From Dichotomocladium elegans (Eukaryota; Mucoromycota; Mucoromycetes; Mucorales; Lichtheimiaceae): a stretch of DNA of 64,000 bases. How positions within the stretch are numbered: position 1 is the stretch's first letter; the number at the start of each line of letters is the position of its first letter. The translations under genes and the position numbers were made by a program. The stretch is from contig JAIXMN010000038.1 in NCBI GenBank assembly GCA_025716815.1, positions 186,001 through 250,000 of the forward strand. Reading direction: 5' to 3'. Positions 40,984 to 52,200 of this stretch are shown here, piece by piece. The notes under the pieces were generated by a model that did not search any database, was not told the origin of the DNA, and saw only the letters and a list, made by a program, of their open reading frames with translations.

Positions 40984-42028
40984 CTATTCCTGACGCGCGT
41001 TGGCTTTTAAATCGCCATGTAGAAATTTATCAGATGAACCAGACCGAGAATAGCGCGGCGACGGGCAATTGCGAGCGAGATGGCCACGACCATCACAATT
41101 GTAACAGCGGCGAGGGCGATTTTGCTGGTGCGATCTGGTTGTGCCTTGAGGACGGCGGTTGATCACATCCAAATCCATAGGCGTGGACCCTCAGCCTGTT
41201 GGACCATGATCGGAGCAGGATGTGTTGCTGGGCGGTGGATATCCGAGTAGTGGCGCTCCGTAGGATTGCCGTTTCCGGCGGCATACTCCTTCATTGCTTC
41301 GTACGACTCGGCAGCATTATACGCGGCAAGCAGAGTGGATGGTTCCTTCATCAGAACGGGGAGGCGAGCGTCCAAGTCGAGTCCATGAATGAACGCATCA
41401 ATCGCGTCCTCTTGGTCCATGCCCGGCAGGTCCAGCATAATATCCCTAAATGTGGTCACGTACTCTCGAATGGTGCCAGTGGAAGTGGTACCTTGTTGAG
41501 CTGGCGGAGCTTGTTGCGGCTACCTGGGCGTAGTTGCGCATGGCTTGAACTCGCCACGAATGGCCGCACAAAAGCCTTCCCACGTCTTCGGCGTCTGGTT
41601 GGTATCGGCATCTGGACTGAACGACATTTCCAGGTGTCTCCACCATGTTGCAGCACCGTCGCGTAGGAGCGTCGAAGCGTAGACCACTCTTTCAGGGTCG
41701 CTGAGTTCGGCATGATCGACGTACTTATCGACGGTGTGTAACCAGCTTCCACCGCTGACGATGAGTGATCGCCACGAAAGAGGTCAGGCTGTACAGGTTT
41801 GACCTTCATGCGGGGTACCGAACGGTGCTTGGATTCTTCGCGCAGTGCCTTGATTTCTTGTTGCTGTGCTTGCATTTGTTGCATCATCACATGCATTGCC
41901 TCGAGAATCGCCTTGGAGTCAGTTATCATGTTTTGTTCTTCGTCTGAATCGGAAGTGTTGTTGTCCTGGAAGCGATGTTGTTGGAAGGTTGATCTTTGAA
42001 AATTCGCTTGCGATGAATCACTGGGCAT
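40984..42028 (-). pseudogene. Gypsy A Gag, frameshifted
   Basis: The ATG (42028-42026) lies within the primer-binding site. Frames change at least twice between about 41650 and 41160. The C-terminal part is intact with a CCHC knuckle (CYNCDGRGHLARNC) and ends just past the slippery heptamer. The N terminus (FQDNNTSDSDEE) resembles that of Gypsy C Gag. The element is non-autonomous. Confidence 0.8.
41005..41011 (-). promoter_or_regulatory. -1 frameshift heptamer TTTAAAA, Gypsy A
   Basis: On the minus strand it reads T TTA AAA in the gag frame, the same heptamer as in Gypsy C, 18 bases before the gag stop. Confidence 0.65.
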
Positions 42029-42037
42029 CAGCTACCA
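42025..42037 (-). promoter_or_regulatory. Primer-binding site of Gypsy A, containing the gag ATG
   Basis: TGGTAGCTGATGC follows the 5' LTR after two bases. The same word follows the 5' LTRs of C and D, and its first 12 bases follow that of E. TGG pairs with the CCA end of a tRNA; I could not name the tRNA. The embedded ATG starts gag. Confidence 0.65.
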
Positions 42038-42039
42038 AA

Positions 42040-42362
42040 TGTCGTCTTTTATCAAAACTTTGATACCACGGAGAAGAGACGACGTCCACTGAGAGAATAA
42101 CCATGAAGAGATAACCATGGAGAGATAGAACCACATAGATACTTGTACCGTCCGATAGATGATCCTCTTTATTAAAACAACTGTCCCCTTATTTATACTG
42201 TATTGATCACTACGAAAATGACTACAATGTTGTCAATATGGCTACCAATGACTCATGTTTAGCAACCATTGTCATTCGGACTTTGTTTCCAAAAGTGCTA
42301 CGCTCCTCGGTAATGGTCGTGCAGCCGGTGGTTAAAATAATTGATCTGACTGTACTACGACA
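42040..42362 (-). repeat. 5' LTR of Gypsy A
   Basis: 323 bp, TGTCG...CGACA. A TATA-like box is read on the minus strand near 42190. Confidence 0.85.
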
Positions 42363-42402
42363 ATGACACTGGCCAAGGTTCATCTGCCAAAAATAGCTGA
42401 CA
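42363..42402 (+). mobile_element. LTR 3'-end fragment Q
   Basis: GGCCAAGGTTCATCTGCC followed by an AAAAATAG run and CTGACA matches the last ~35 bases of the D and E LTRs (GGCTAAGGTTTATCCGCC in D). Only this end remains, joined to Gypsy A, which suggests a deletion at this border. Confidence 0.5.
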
Positions 42403-42702
42403 CACTGTGACAAATGTCGTCCTTTTTGGCGGATATAACCGAGGCCAGTGACAACGCGCTTGGAACGATGGTGCCAACGAGGAGTGATCCCTTTTAAGAA
42501 GGTACTTCCAATCTGTCCTTTATTGTTTTGCCAGGGGAGGGGATATTTATATGTTCTTTGCTATTGTAGTAATGCTCATTCTAAGACAATGACTACGTGG
42601 CATGGTGGAGAGTGACTACGTGTTCGATGGGTAGGCAACTACGTGTTGAAGTCAACGTGGTTTAAGGAGAAACGGCTACGTGTTCCAATGGTAGTAATGG
42701 TG

Positions 42703-42985
42703 TGTCGTAGTCCCTTCTGTCACACGTGATCTTGAACACTCCCTTTGTTACACACTGCTTCGCAGCAGCATCATTGCTGCGCAACCCTTTTACTGCGCTT
42801 GCTACGCAGCATCCATCACCTTGCTGCGCATGCTGCGCCCGTACATTATAGAACAATATAAATACCCCTCTCAATCGTATGAATAAACATTATCTCATAT
42901 TCTTATCTACTATCAGTAAAAAAAGGCTATACGTCTATTCCATATTCTGGCCATTGGATTACCAGCACAGATTACGAATACGACA
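42703..42985 (+). repeat. 5' LTR of Gypsy C
   Basis: TGTCGTAGTCCC...ATACGACA, with a TATA-like AATATAAATACCCC and repeated GCTGCGC words that can form hairpins. Confidence 0.92.
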
Positions 42986-42987
42986 TT

Positions 42988-43000
42988 TGGTAGCTGATGC
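42988..43000 (+). promoter_or_regulatory. Primer-binding site of Gypsy C with embedded gag ATG
   Basis: TGGTAGCTGATGC starts two bases after the LTR. Its ATG (42997-42999) opens the 356-codon Gag frame, so the start codon is part of the primer-binding site. Confidence 0.7.
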
Positions 43001-44067
43001 AAAGTTCCGACCCATCAAACAGCCCGTACAAGAACAGACCCAGCTTTCAAGGATATCGTGTACAAGACAGCGATTCGGAAGAAGAAATTACGACAAGACA
43101 AGAGCCCAGTTTTATTGAAGAACCGGTTACTATGGAACAAGGACAAGGACAAGCACAACGTACACCTACCGTGGAGGAGCAAATGATGATGCTCATGGCA
43201 GGAATGCAAAGACTTTTACAACAACAAGGCAACACCACCCCAAGCAGCTTCACAAGACCCAAACTTCCAGAACCAGATACTTACCATGGCGACCGTTCCC
43301 CAGGTGCTATCGAGAGTTGGATCCGTACAATGGAGCGTTACCTACAATTGACATCTTTGGATGATCATGAGTGGGTACCATTTGCAGTCATGAAGTTACG
43401 AGAGGAAGCAGAAGAATGGTGGCAACAACGAACATCTTACGGCTCCGAGATATCCGATTGGCCTGATTTCCGAAAGGAAGTCATTGTTGAATTTCGACCA
43501 TTAAACGCCACTCAACAAGCTCGCGACAAGTTGGCTGCGTTATATCAAGCCGGCACCGTTACCGATTATGTCGCTCAATTTCGTGGTGTACGTATCCAGA
43601 TCCCGACCATGACTGATGAGGAAGCACTCGATCGTTTCACAAGGGGACTTCAAGATGACATCCGTGCACATGTGGTGACTCAATTTCCTGCAACGTCAGC
43701 AGAAGCTCAGCGCATGGCATTGGCTTATGAAAGTGCACGCAACATTCGTCATGAGTTGTTGTCCAAAACAACATCGTCTCGTCAAGATACACGAGCTCCT
43801 GAATACTTGCGTTCGGACGGTGTCGCACCTATGGATCTTGATGTCATTCGCAACCGCCCGTTACAACAAAGATGGCGCAACAATGGTGGACAACCACGCT
43901 TCCGGTCTTATCGCCCGACAAGTAGCATGCACGACAAACAATGTTACAATTGTGGTGGTATGGGCCATCTCGCTCGTTTGTGTCCGTCACAACCCAATTC
44001 GTCGTCTCGTGGTGCTGGTCGTGGTCATCCAGCTGGTGATTTAAAAGGCAAAGCGCGGAAGGAGTGA
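42997..44067 (+). CDS. Gypsy C Gag
   Basis: 356 aa from the ATG inside the primer-binding site. An acidic N terminus (QDSDSEEE) and a Gln-rich stretch precede the capsid-like core (PDTYHGDRSPGAIESWIRTMERY, WPDFRKEVIVEF). The C-terminal CCHC knuckle is CYNCGGMGHLARLC. Gag forms the particle and binds RNA. Its stop TGA overlaps the first pol codons. Confidence 0.92.
   Translation: MQSSDPSNSPYKNRPSFQGYRVQDSDSEEEITTRQEPSFIEEPVTMEQGQGQAQRTPTVEEQMMMLMAGMQRLLQQQGNTTPSSFTRPKLPEPDTYHGDRSPGAIESWIRTMERYLQLTSLDDHEWVPFAVMKLREEAEEWWQQRTSYGSEISDWPDFRKEVIVEFRPLNATQQARDKLAALYQAGTVTDYVAQFRGVRIQIPTMTDEEALDRFTRGLQDDIRAHVVTQFPATSAEAQRMALAYESARNIRHELLSKTTSSRQDTRAPEYLRSDGVAPMDLDVIRNRPLQQRWRNNGGQPRFRSYRPTSSMHDKQCYNCGGMGHLARLCPSQPNSSSRGAGRGHPAGDLKGKARKE
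44040..44046 (+). promoter_or_regulatory. -1 frameshift heptamer TTTAAAA, Gypsy C
   Basis: T TTA AAA in the gag frame, 18 bases ahead of the gag TGA (44065-44067). It is one of the well-known efficient -1 slippery sequences. Confidence 0.75.
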
Positions 44068-47000
44068 AGAGATCCTTACCGCGCACACAAGAATCTCTTC
44101 ATATGGTGCAGCAAGATTCGCAAGTCCCAGAAGCAACGCTTATCGATTTGGATGACAAGGATGATCAAGATTCTCAACCGGTGACAACTAGTAGCATAAA
44201 CCACACTGCCGTTAATCAGGATCAAGCTTACATTGACACCTTGTATTCAATAAAAGAGACCGAGTTACCTTTGTATTCTATTGTTTGCAATGGTGTTTCT
44301 GTAAGTGCCCTGATTGACAGTGGTGCTACATGTTCATATATCTCGTCACACGTGGTCATGGGTCAAGCTCGAAGGAAAGTGCCTGGTCGTGCTGTTGAAA
44401 CTGCTGGTGGACACACATTGTCGATTGATGAACAAGTGACTTTGATGTTGGATGCTGCGGGGTACAAGCACAGCATCGATGCGTTTGTGCTGGATACCAA
44501 GTTTGACGTTATCCTCGGACGCGACTGGTTGAAAGCTGTGAGTCCAATACCAGCATGGGATATCGACACTTGGCAAATCAACAAGAATGGTCATCAATAT
44601 TTGCTTCGTCCCACACATGAACGCACCTTTCCCGATTTGGCCTACCTGCTTTCGGATCGCCAACTGCAACGACATGATCGCCTCAAGAAGATCTCCGAGT
44701 TTTATCTTTGCTATGTCAAGCCTTGCGAAAACGTTGACAAAGAGTCTATTGATGCATTGCTCAGTGAGTTCAAGGACGTGTTTCAAGATCGTTTGCCTGG
44801 GTTACCTCGTGAACGGGATGTAGCACATATCATTGACACTGGAGACGCCGAGCAAATCAATCGACCACCCTTCAAGATGAGCCCTTTGGAACTGGATGAG
44901 TTGCGTAAACAACTAAAAGAATTGTTAGACTTGCGTCTAATTCGCCCTAGCACATCACCTTGGGGGGCACCTGTTCTTTTTGTGCGCAAAAAGTCTGGCG
45001 AGCTACGCATGTGCATTGACTACCGTGCCATCAACCAAGTCACTCGGCGTCATGGTCATCCGTTGCCTCGTATTGACGAATGTTTGGAACGTCTCAGTGG
45101 TGCTCAATATTTCACAAGTCTCGACTTGAAGAGCGGATATCACCAATTGCGTATCCGTGATCAAGATGTTCCCAAGACAGCGTTCAACACCCGTTATGGC
45201 TCTTATGAATGGCTGGTGGTCCCCTTTGGTCTTCGCAACTCGCCTGCTCTATTCCAGTCCACTATGAATCGCGTGCTCAATGATTTCCTTGACGACTTTG
45301 TGATGGTATACCTGGACGATATCTTGATCTACAGCAAGACCAAGGCCGACCACGAGGTGCATGTTCGCAAGGTGTTGCAGCGTCTGAGGGATGAGGAGTT
45401 GATTGCCAATATTCGCAAATGTGAATTCTACAAGACCGAGTTAGAGTTTCTTGGCTTTCAAGTATCTGGAGCTGGAACGTTACCTTCACCAAGCAAGATC
45501 AAGGCAATTCAAGAATGGCCTGTGCCCGCCAATGTACAAGAAGTGAGACAATTCGTTGGTCTTGGATCTCATTATCGACGTTTCATTCAAGACTTTGCTG
45601 CATTGGCGTCTCCATTAACGGACTTGACGAAAGGAACGGGAACCAAGAAAAGAACAATTGTTTGGTCTGAAGAGTGCCAACGCGCTTTTGACGAGATCAA
45701 AGCCCGCCTTTCCCAGGCCCCTATTTTGTCACCACCAAATCCATACAAACCATACATCATTGAGACCGATGCTTGTGATTATGGTGTGGGTGCAGTGTTA
45801 TTACAAGAAGGACCAGACGGTGTGCGACATCCAATTGCTTTCGAGTCCAAGAAGCTATCAGATGAAGAGCGATCCTATCCAGCACAAGAAAGGGAGATGC
45901 TTGCTATTCTTCATGCATTGAGAGCTTGGCGGTGTTTTATCGAAGGGCGACCCTACACAGTTTATTCGGATCACAACCCACTCAAGTATTTCCGGACACA
46001 AGTTAAGCCTACACCTCGTCTCACACGTTGGATGGCGGAAATCGAACTTTATGATCCTACCATCTTGTATAAGCCTGGCAAGGAAAACTGTGTCCCAGAT
46101 TTACTCTCAAGGCGTGATGGTCCCGAATGTGTCACCAAGGAATCAAGTATGGAGCCGCAATATCTTTATGCTGTCAAGTCTGTGCAAGAATCGGATTGGC
46201 CCAAATTTTATACAATGCCGGAAGACAAATGGCCCACAACATACCAGGATCTTCTCATCAAGCATAAGGACAAATTCGTGGTGCGTGACAACCAGGTGTT
46301 CAGGATGGTGCGTGTTGGTGACAAGGAAGAAGAACGACGTTACGTTTTGTTCGCTCGGCGTGCTGATCTTGTACGTGATTTTCACTACTCGGTTGGTCAT
46401 GCTGGTAAAACAACCGTTGTTGATCTTATGGTGAAGCGTTGGTGGTGGCCTAACATGCGAACCGATATTCAAGAATGGTTAGCTTCATGTGCCGAATGCC
46501 AATTAGCTACTAATGCTGACCGCAAGACCCATCATGCTCCTATGGCTCCTTTGGATGTTCCTCCTCCTTTCTCTCGTTGGCATTTGGACTTTGTTGGCGA
46601 GTTACCTACAACTAAGAATGGCAATCGTTGGCTTCTTGTTGCAGTTGATTACGCTACAAATTGGTGTTGTGCACGTGCTGTTCCTGTTGCATCTGGGGAA
46701 GCGATTGCCAATTTCATTTATGAAGAGTTAGTGCTACCTTTTGGCTGCATGAATGAAATTTTGACCGATCGTGGATCCAACTTCATGTCAAAGGTGTTGG
46801 CTGACTATTTGGGTCGACTCAAGGTTAAGCACAAGCTCACTTCAGCTTTTCATCCTCGCACCAATGCCAAAGCAGAACGAACCAATGGTATCATGAAACA
46901 AATGATCCGCAAGTATGTCCATGGAGAAATCCATCGTTGGGATGAATTTGTACAGCCTGCTCTTTTTTCTTGTCGTATACGCAAACACCGTACCACTGGT

Positions 47001-47510
47001 TTCAGTCCCTTTTTCCTCATATATGGCCAAGACCCTCAACTGCCTGGTGACCACTTACGCCCATTCATTTTCTCACCTTTGGACGACTCCGATGCCACTT
47101 TAGAACAAACTGCTCAAGGACGTGTACCTGCTGTTCGTGAACTCCGTAAAGTGCGTGCCATTGCTGAAAAACGGTTAAAGGATAATGCCGCGCTTGACAA
47201 GGCCAGGTGGGACTCCAATATGAAGCCTCAAGTCTTCGCCATTGGTGACCATGTGCTCATGAGACACGAAAACAAGCTCAGCTTGGAATACAATTGGAAG
47301 GGCCCATATCGCATTATTGCTCGTCATCCGGATACCCACATTTACCAACTTCAAGACATGAATGGCAACACATACACTTCTTGGGTGCACACGGATCGTC
47401 TCCAACCTATACACATCAAGTCCACTATCAACAACGTTCCTTGGTATGATCCGACTGCTTCACGTGCTCAAGCCCGTCAACAAGCTTCACTCCAGGCACA
47501 ATCCTCGTAA
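44064..47510 (+). CDS. Gypsy C Pol
   Basis: A 1148-codon frame in -1 relative to Gag with no ATG at its start. Domains: protease (LIDSGATCSYIS), RT (IDYRAINQVT, catalytic VYLDDILIYS), RNase H (ETDACDYGVGA), integrase with a zinc region (GHAGKTTVVDL...CAECQL) and core (WHLDFVGELP, TDRGSNFMS, NAKAERTNG). The C terminus ends in an SH3-like WVHTDRLQPIH region without a chromodomain. There are no stops or frameshifts. It would mature by its own protease inside the particle and integrate the cDNA. Confidence 0.93.
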   Translation: MKRSLPRTQESLHMVQQDSQVPEATLIDLDDKDDQDSQPVTTSSINHTAVNQDQAYIDTLYSIKETELPLYSIVCNGVSVSALIDSGATCSYISSHVVMGQARRKVPGRAVETAGGHTLSIDEQVTLMLDAAGYKHSIDAFVLDTKFDVILGRDWLKAVSPIPAWDIDTWQINKNGHQYLLRPTHERTFPDLAYLLSDRQLQRHDRLKKISEFYLCYVKPCENVDKESIDALLSEFKDVFQDRLPGLPRERDVAHIIDTGDAEQINRPPFKMSPLELDELRKQLKELLDLRLIRPSTSPWGAPVLFVRKKSGELRMCIDYRAINQVTRRHGHPLPRIDECLERLSGAQYFTSLDLKSGYHQLRIRDQDVPKTAFNTRYGSYEWLVVPFGLRNSPALFQSTMNRVLNDFLDDFVMVYLDDILIYSKTKADHEVHVRKVLQRLRDEELIANIRKCEFYKTELEFLGFQVSGAGTLPSPSKIKAIQEWPVPANVQEVRQFVGLGSHYRRFIQDFAALASPLTDLTKGTGTKKRTIVWSEECQRAFDEIKARLSQAPILSPPNPYKPYIIETDACDYGVGAVLLQEGPDGVRHPIAFESKKLSDEERSYPAQEREMLAILHALRAWRCFIEGRPYTVYSDHNPLKYFRTQVKPTPRLTRWMAEIELYDPTILYKPGKENCVPDLLSRRDGPECVTKESSMEPQYLYAVKSVQESDWPKFYTMPEDKWPTTYQDLLIKHKDKFVVRDNQVFRMVRVGDKEEERRYVLFARRADLVRDFHYSVGHAGKTTVVDLMVKRWWWPNMRTDIQEWLASCAECQLATNADRKTHHAPMAPLDVPPPFSRWHLDFVGELPTTKNGNRWLLVAVDYATNWCCARAVPVASGEAIANFIYEELVLPFGCMNEILTDRGSNFMSKVLADYLGRLKVKHKLTSAFHPRTNAKAERTNGIMKQMIRKYVHGEIHRWDEFVQPALFSCRIRKHRTTGFSPFFLIYGQDPQLPGDHLRPFIFSPLDDSDATLEQTAQGRVPAVRELRKVRAIAEKRLKDNAALDKARWDSNMKPQVFAIGDHVLMRHENKLSLEYNWKGPYRIIARHPDTHIYQLQDMNGNTYTSWVHTDRLQPIHIKSTINNVPWYDPTASRAQARQQASLQAQSS

Positions 47511-47579
47511 AAATTTTTTTTCTTCTCTCTTTTGGTTTCCTTATTGTCGAGGACGACACATATTCTGGAGCGGGGGTAT

Positions 47580-47842
47580 TGTCGTAGTCCCTTCTGTCAC
47601 ACGTGATCTTGAACACTCCCTTTGTTACACACTGCTTCGCAGCAGCATCATTGCTGCGCAACCCTTTTACTGCGCTTGCTACGCAGCATCCATCACCTTG
47701 CTGCGCATGCTGCGCCCGTACATTATAGAACAATATAAATACCCCTCTCAATCGTATGAATAAACATTATCTCATATTCTTATCTACTATCAGTAAAAAA
47801 AGGCTATACGTCTATTCCATATTCTGGCCATTGGATTACCAG
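47580..47842 (+). repeat. 3' LTR of Gypsy C, main part
   Basis: The last 20 bp (54724-54743) lie beyond Gypsy D. Together they equal the 283-bp 5' LTR without visible differences. Confidence 0.92.
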
Positions 47843-48164
47843 TGTCGCGTATGAATTCTGGAGCCAATCAGATCGACTTGCTGTAGGGACCCAAAAAGGG
47901 GATTATTGGAGAACATCTACCCCTGACTCCATCGACGTCCCTGTCGACTGCATTTATTGTCCGGGTTGCATTTATTAACCCGTCTACATTTATTAATTCG
48001 TTAAGCCATGGCAATGAGTATGAAGATACCGGACTGGCCCTTCCACTTTAACTAATATAAATACCTGGGTGTTTGTCATAAATAAAACGGGGAATACTAC
48101 TACATTAATTATCACTGCCCATCACTATCGCTGGCTAAGGTTTATCCGCCAAAAATAGTCGACA
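47843..48164 (+). repeat. 5' LTR of Gypsy D
   Basis: TGTCGCGTATG...TAGTCGACA with TATA-like CTAATATAAATACC. The primer-binding word TGGTAGCTGATGC follows at 48167-48179. Confidence 0.92.
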
Positions 48165-48175
48165 ACTGGTAGCTG

Positions 48176-48187
48176 ATGCTTATATGA
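48176..48187 (+). promoter_or_regulatory. Three-codon uORF overlapping the gag start, Gypsy D
   Basis: The ATG within the primer-binding site (48176) opens ATG CTT ATA TGA, whose stop overlaps the gag ATG (48184-48186) as ATGA. The same layout occurs in Gypsy E, suggesting termination-reinitiation control. Confidence 0.5.
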
Positions 48188-49251
48188 CCCACCCGACTCA
48201 AGCTATTCCACCCAGCTTCTGAACATATCACAGCGACCGCGTGCGAGCATACAACGACGACGACGAGGAACCCCCTGAAACAAGATCTATATTAGAAGAT
48301 ATACCGGAAAGCCCCATTATGCCAAGTCAAGAACAAGAACTACCACAGGAAGACGCGACCCAAGTGATGCTCAAGGCAGTCCTTGCACTTCTTGCAAAGA
48401 AGGAAGGTTTTTCGGTGAAAATGCGTGAACCCGACACGTACAACGGAGACCGCTCCCTTGATGCCGTGCAATGTTGGACACGCGCGGTCGAACGGTACTT
48501 GGGTATGTCCTCACTTCCACAGCATGACTGGCCCGAATATGCCAAAACACTGTTACGGGGTGACGCTGATATCTGGTGGCAGCACGAAGAGCGTTTTGGT
48601 GAGGACATTGCTGACTGGAACGATTTTAAGAGACGCATCATCCGCACTTTCAGTCCAGTGAACGCAAGTCAATTGGCACGAGACCGCCTAGCGAGTTTGA
48701 CGCAGGTCGGCTCAGTACAAGCGTACGTCACACAGTTCCAGATTGCCTGTGCCTCGCTGCCGCACATGACGGATGATGAGGCCCTTGACAGGTTCGTGAG
48801 AGGTCTACAAGAAGAGGTATGCGTACACGTCAGGACTTGCTTCCCTCAGACCTCCACCGAGGCGATCCGCATCGCACTGGCGTACGAAAGTGCTCGTCGT
48901 AGGGGTCACGATTTTAACGACACACCAGGATCTTATGGATCCGTACCTTCACAATCCACGTTCCGAAATATCACAACAACGCCCCAGTACTTACGGACCA
49001 ACGGGGTCGCGCCAATGGATCTAGACGCGATACACTTCCAGCAAGGCGGGCGTGGAGAACGAAATAACCAAGGGCGGCGCCACGGCTCACGTGATCATCT
49101 ACATAGCAAGGAATGCTTCAACTGTGGCGGCCGAGGACATCTCGCACGGGAATGCCCATCAGAGTTAGCGGAGCCCGGTAAGCAACGTCGCAGCAACCAG
49201 CGGCAACCCAGTTTCCAAGGCCACCCAAAAGGCAAGGCGCGGATGCATTGA
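48184..49251 (+). pseudogene. Gypsy D Gag with early stop
   Basis: By alignment to Gypsy E the ATG is at 48184, but an in-frame TGA lies at codon 13 (48220-48222), where C and E have Gln. After it the frame is open for 343 codons. It includes the capsid-like core (PDTYNGDRSLDAVQCWTRAVERY) and a CCHC knuckle (CFNCGGRGHLAREC). No ATG follows until codon 46 (near 48319, in SPIMPSQEQ), so the product would be truncated or need readthrough. Confidence 0.8.
49224..49230 (+). promoter_or_regulatory. -1 frameshift heptamer CCCAAAA, Gypsy D
   Basis: C CCA AAA in the gag frame, 18 bases before the gag TGA (49249-49251). The same word occurs in Gypsy E. Confidence 0.65.
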
Positions 49252-52200
49252 AGAGGGTCCATCCGCGCCCACAACAACAATCCCTCAACGCGATCAAGGC
49301 CGAGCACGAAAAGGCCAAAGTGTCAGAAGAGGCACTCATCGATCTATCCGACGGCGAGGACCAAGAGGCCCGGAGGCTTCAGGACCATTTAGAAGCAGAC
49401 AGGCACCATCTTGACGATTTATTATCAATAAACAAAACTGATTTGCCATTGTACTCCATGTTATGCGACGGTCGTCCCGTGAACGTCCTTATTGACTCGG
49501 GAGCCACGGGTTCTTATGTGGCGCCTCGTGTCGCCACTAACCTATCCATTCGAACCGTACCTGGCAGACAAGTGGAAACTGCTGGTGGACATGTCCTACA
49601 CATTACCTCACAAGCCACATTGCCCCTCGATGCACAAGGTTACAAGCACACGATCGAAGCATACATCCTCGAAACCAAGTTTGATGTAATTTTGGGCCGC
49701 GACTGGCTCAAGACAGTTAATCCGATGCCTGACTGGGACCTTGACACATGGCGGATCAACACCAATAACAACAGCTACGTCTTGCGCCCGCAGCAGCAAC
49801 GCGCAGTCCCCGACCTGGCCTACTTAATTTCGCACAGGCAAGTACAGCGCATGGAACGATCCAAGCAAATCGAACAGATGTTCCTTTGCTATGTTCGACC
49901 CAATTCACAGGAAGTCGGCGAGCCAAAGGACAACATGTATTCCTCTCTGGTGGCCGAATTCAGTGACGTGTTCCAGGACAAATTGCCCGGTCTTCCTCCA
50001 GACCGCGGTGTCGAACATGTCATTGACACAGGCGATGCCAATCCGATATCGAGGCCGCCATTCAAGATGAGTCCCCGTGAGCTAGACGAGCTCAGAAAAC
50101 AAATAAGTGAACTGCTGGACCTTCGCCTGATCCGACCGAGTTCTTCGCCATGGGGAGCCCCTGTGCTCTTTGTCCGAAAAAAAGATGGCTCTATGCGCCT
50201 CTGCGTTGATTATCGTGCAGTCAATCGAGTCACACTCCGTAACACACACCCATTACCACGCATCGATGAGTGCTTGGAGAGACTTGGGGGCGCCAAGTTC
50301 TTCTCTAGCATCGACTTGAAGAGTGGATACCATCAGGTGCGTATCCGAGAAGAAGATATCCCCAAAACGGCTTTTAATACTCGCTATGGGTCGTACGAGT
50401 TCCTTGTCCTACCATTTGGCCTTACAAATGCACCGCCTACCTTCCAAAAGCTTATGAATTCGATACTCGGGGATTATCTCGATGACTTCGCCTTGGTCTA
50501 TCTAGATGACATCCTCATCTTCAGCAAATCGGAAGCCGAACATTATCAGCACGTTCGCCAAGTACTGGAGCGTCTGCGCAAAGCGAAGTTGATTGCCAAC
50601 CTCAAGAAGTGCGAGCTGAACAAGACCGAACTTGAGTTTGTTGGGTTCCAAGTATCGGCGAACGGTATCCTCCCGTCAAGGAAAAAGGTACAAGCTATTT
50701 TAGAATGGCCGCAACCAGCAAACGTACAAGAGGTCCGCCAGTTCATCGGCTTAGGATCGCACTATCGGCGATTCATTCGCGATTTCGCGGCGATTGCAGC
50801 ACCATTAACTGACTTAACAAAAGGCACGGGCACGAAGAAAAGGGAGATAACCTGGACTGCCGACTGTCAACGTGCATTTGAAGAAATCAAGGCCCGAATG
50901 AGCGGCGCACCAATTCTTCAGCCACCTAATCCAGACTTACCTTTTGTGATAGAAACAGATGCATCTGATTACGGCGTAGGCGCTGTTCTCCTGCAAGATG
51001 GCCCAGATGGCCAAAGACACCCATTGGCCTTTGAATCCAAAAAGCTTTCGGCTGCGGAGCGCAATTATCCTGCACAAGAGCGCGAGCTTTTAGCGATTCT
51101 CCATGCTCTCCGGACCTGGCGTTGCTTCATTGAAGGGCGGCGCTACACTGTGTTCACCGACCATCATCCGTTGAAATATTTTCGTTCTCAGACCAAGCCA
51201 ACGCCACGGTTAACTCGTTGGATTGCCGAGATGGAGCTTTATGACCCCGACATACAATACAAACCAGGTAAAGAAAATCACGTTCCTGATCTATTGTCAC
51301 GGCGCGACGGCGTAGCATGTAGAACCACCGAAAATGATCTTGAGCCAGAGTATTTGTATGTGGTACGCTCCATACAGGAATTGGACTGGCCGAAATTCTA
51401 TGCTAAGCCGGAGGACCAATGGCCAGCTATGTACAAGGATCTCCTCATCAAGCACAAAGATAAGTTCGCCAGCAACAATGGCCAAGTGTTCCGTTACGTC
51501 AAGATCGGCAAGGATAAGCACGAAGTGCGTTACGTGCTATTTGCTCGACGAGCCGACCTGGTGCAGAACTTCCATCAAGCATTTGGCCATGCTGGTAATA
51601 CGACCGTGTACGATTTGATGCGTAAAAGGTGGTGGTGGCCTGATATGCGTACCGATATCCAGTGCTGGCTAGCTTCATGTCCGCAGTGCCAACTGGCTTC
51701 CAACGCAGGACGCAACATCCACCACGCGCCGATGAAACCTTTAGAAGTACCGCCCGCTTTCTCGCGCTGGCATCTAGACTTTGTGGGCGAGCTTCCCACC
51801 ACTGCATCAGGTAATCGTTGGCTTCTTGTTGGCGTCGACTCAATGACAAACTGGACCGTCGCCCGCGCAGTCCCTGACGCGACTGGAGAGGCTATTGCCA
51901 ATTTTCTATACGAGGAAATTGTTATGCGATTTGGCTGCCCGGCAGAGATCGTTACCGACCGTGGAGCCAACTTCATGTCCAATATTCTCAGTATTTACTT
52001 AGGCCGCTTGAAGCTCAAGCATATGCTGACCTCGGCATACCACCCCCGCACCAACGGCAAGGCCGAACGCACGAATGGTATTTTCAAACAAATGCTGCGC
52101 AAGTACGTCAACGGCAAGATACACCAATGGGATCAATTCATTGAACCCTCCCTCTTCTCCTGTCGGATACGCAAGCATCGAACAACGGGGTTCAGTCCAT

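Larger units (their letters stand above)
25729..42362 (-). mobile_element. Ty3/Gypsy element A, decayed host of two nested elements
   Basis: The two LTRs (TGTCG...CGACA) are 42040-42362 (5' LTR for this minus-strand element) and 25729-26010 plus 31396-31433 (3' LTR, split by LINE 3). Gag and pol are broken. Gypsy B lies inside the reverse transcriptase. The flanking bases (GATG left, ATGA right) do not form a clear duplication, so one flank may have been rearranged. Confidence 0.85.
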
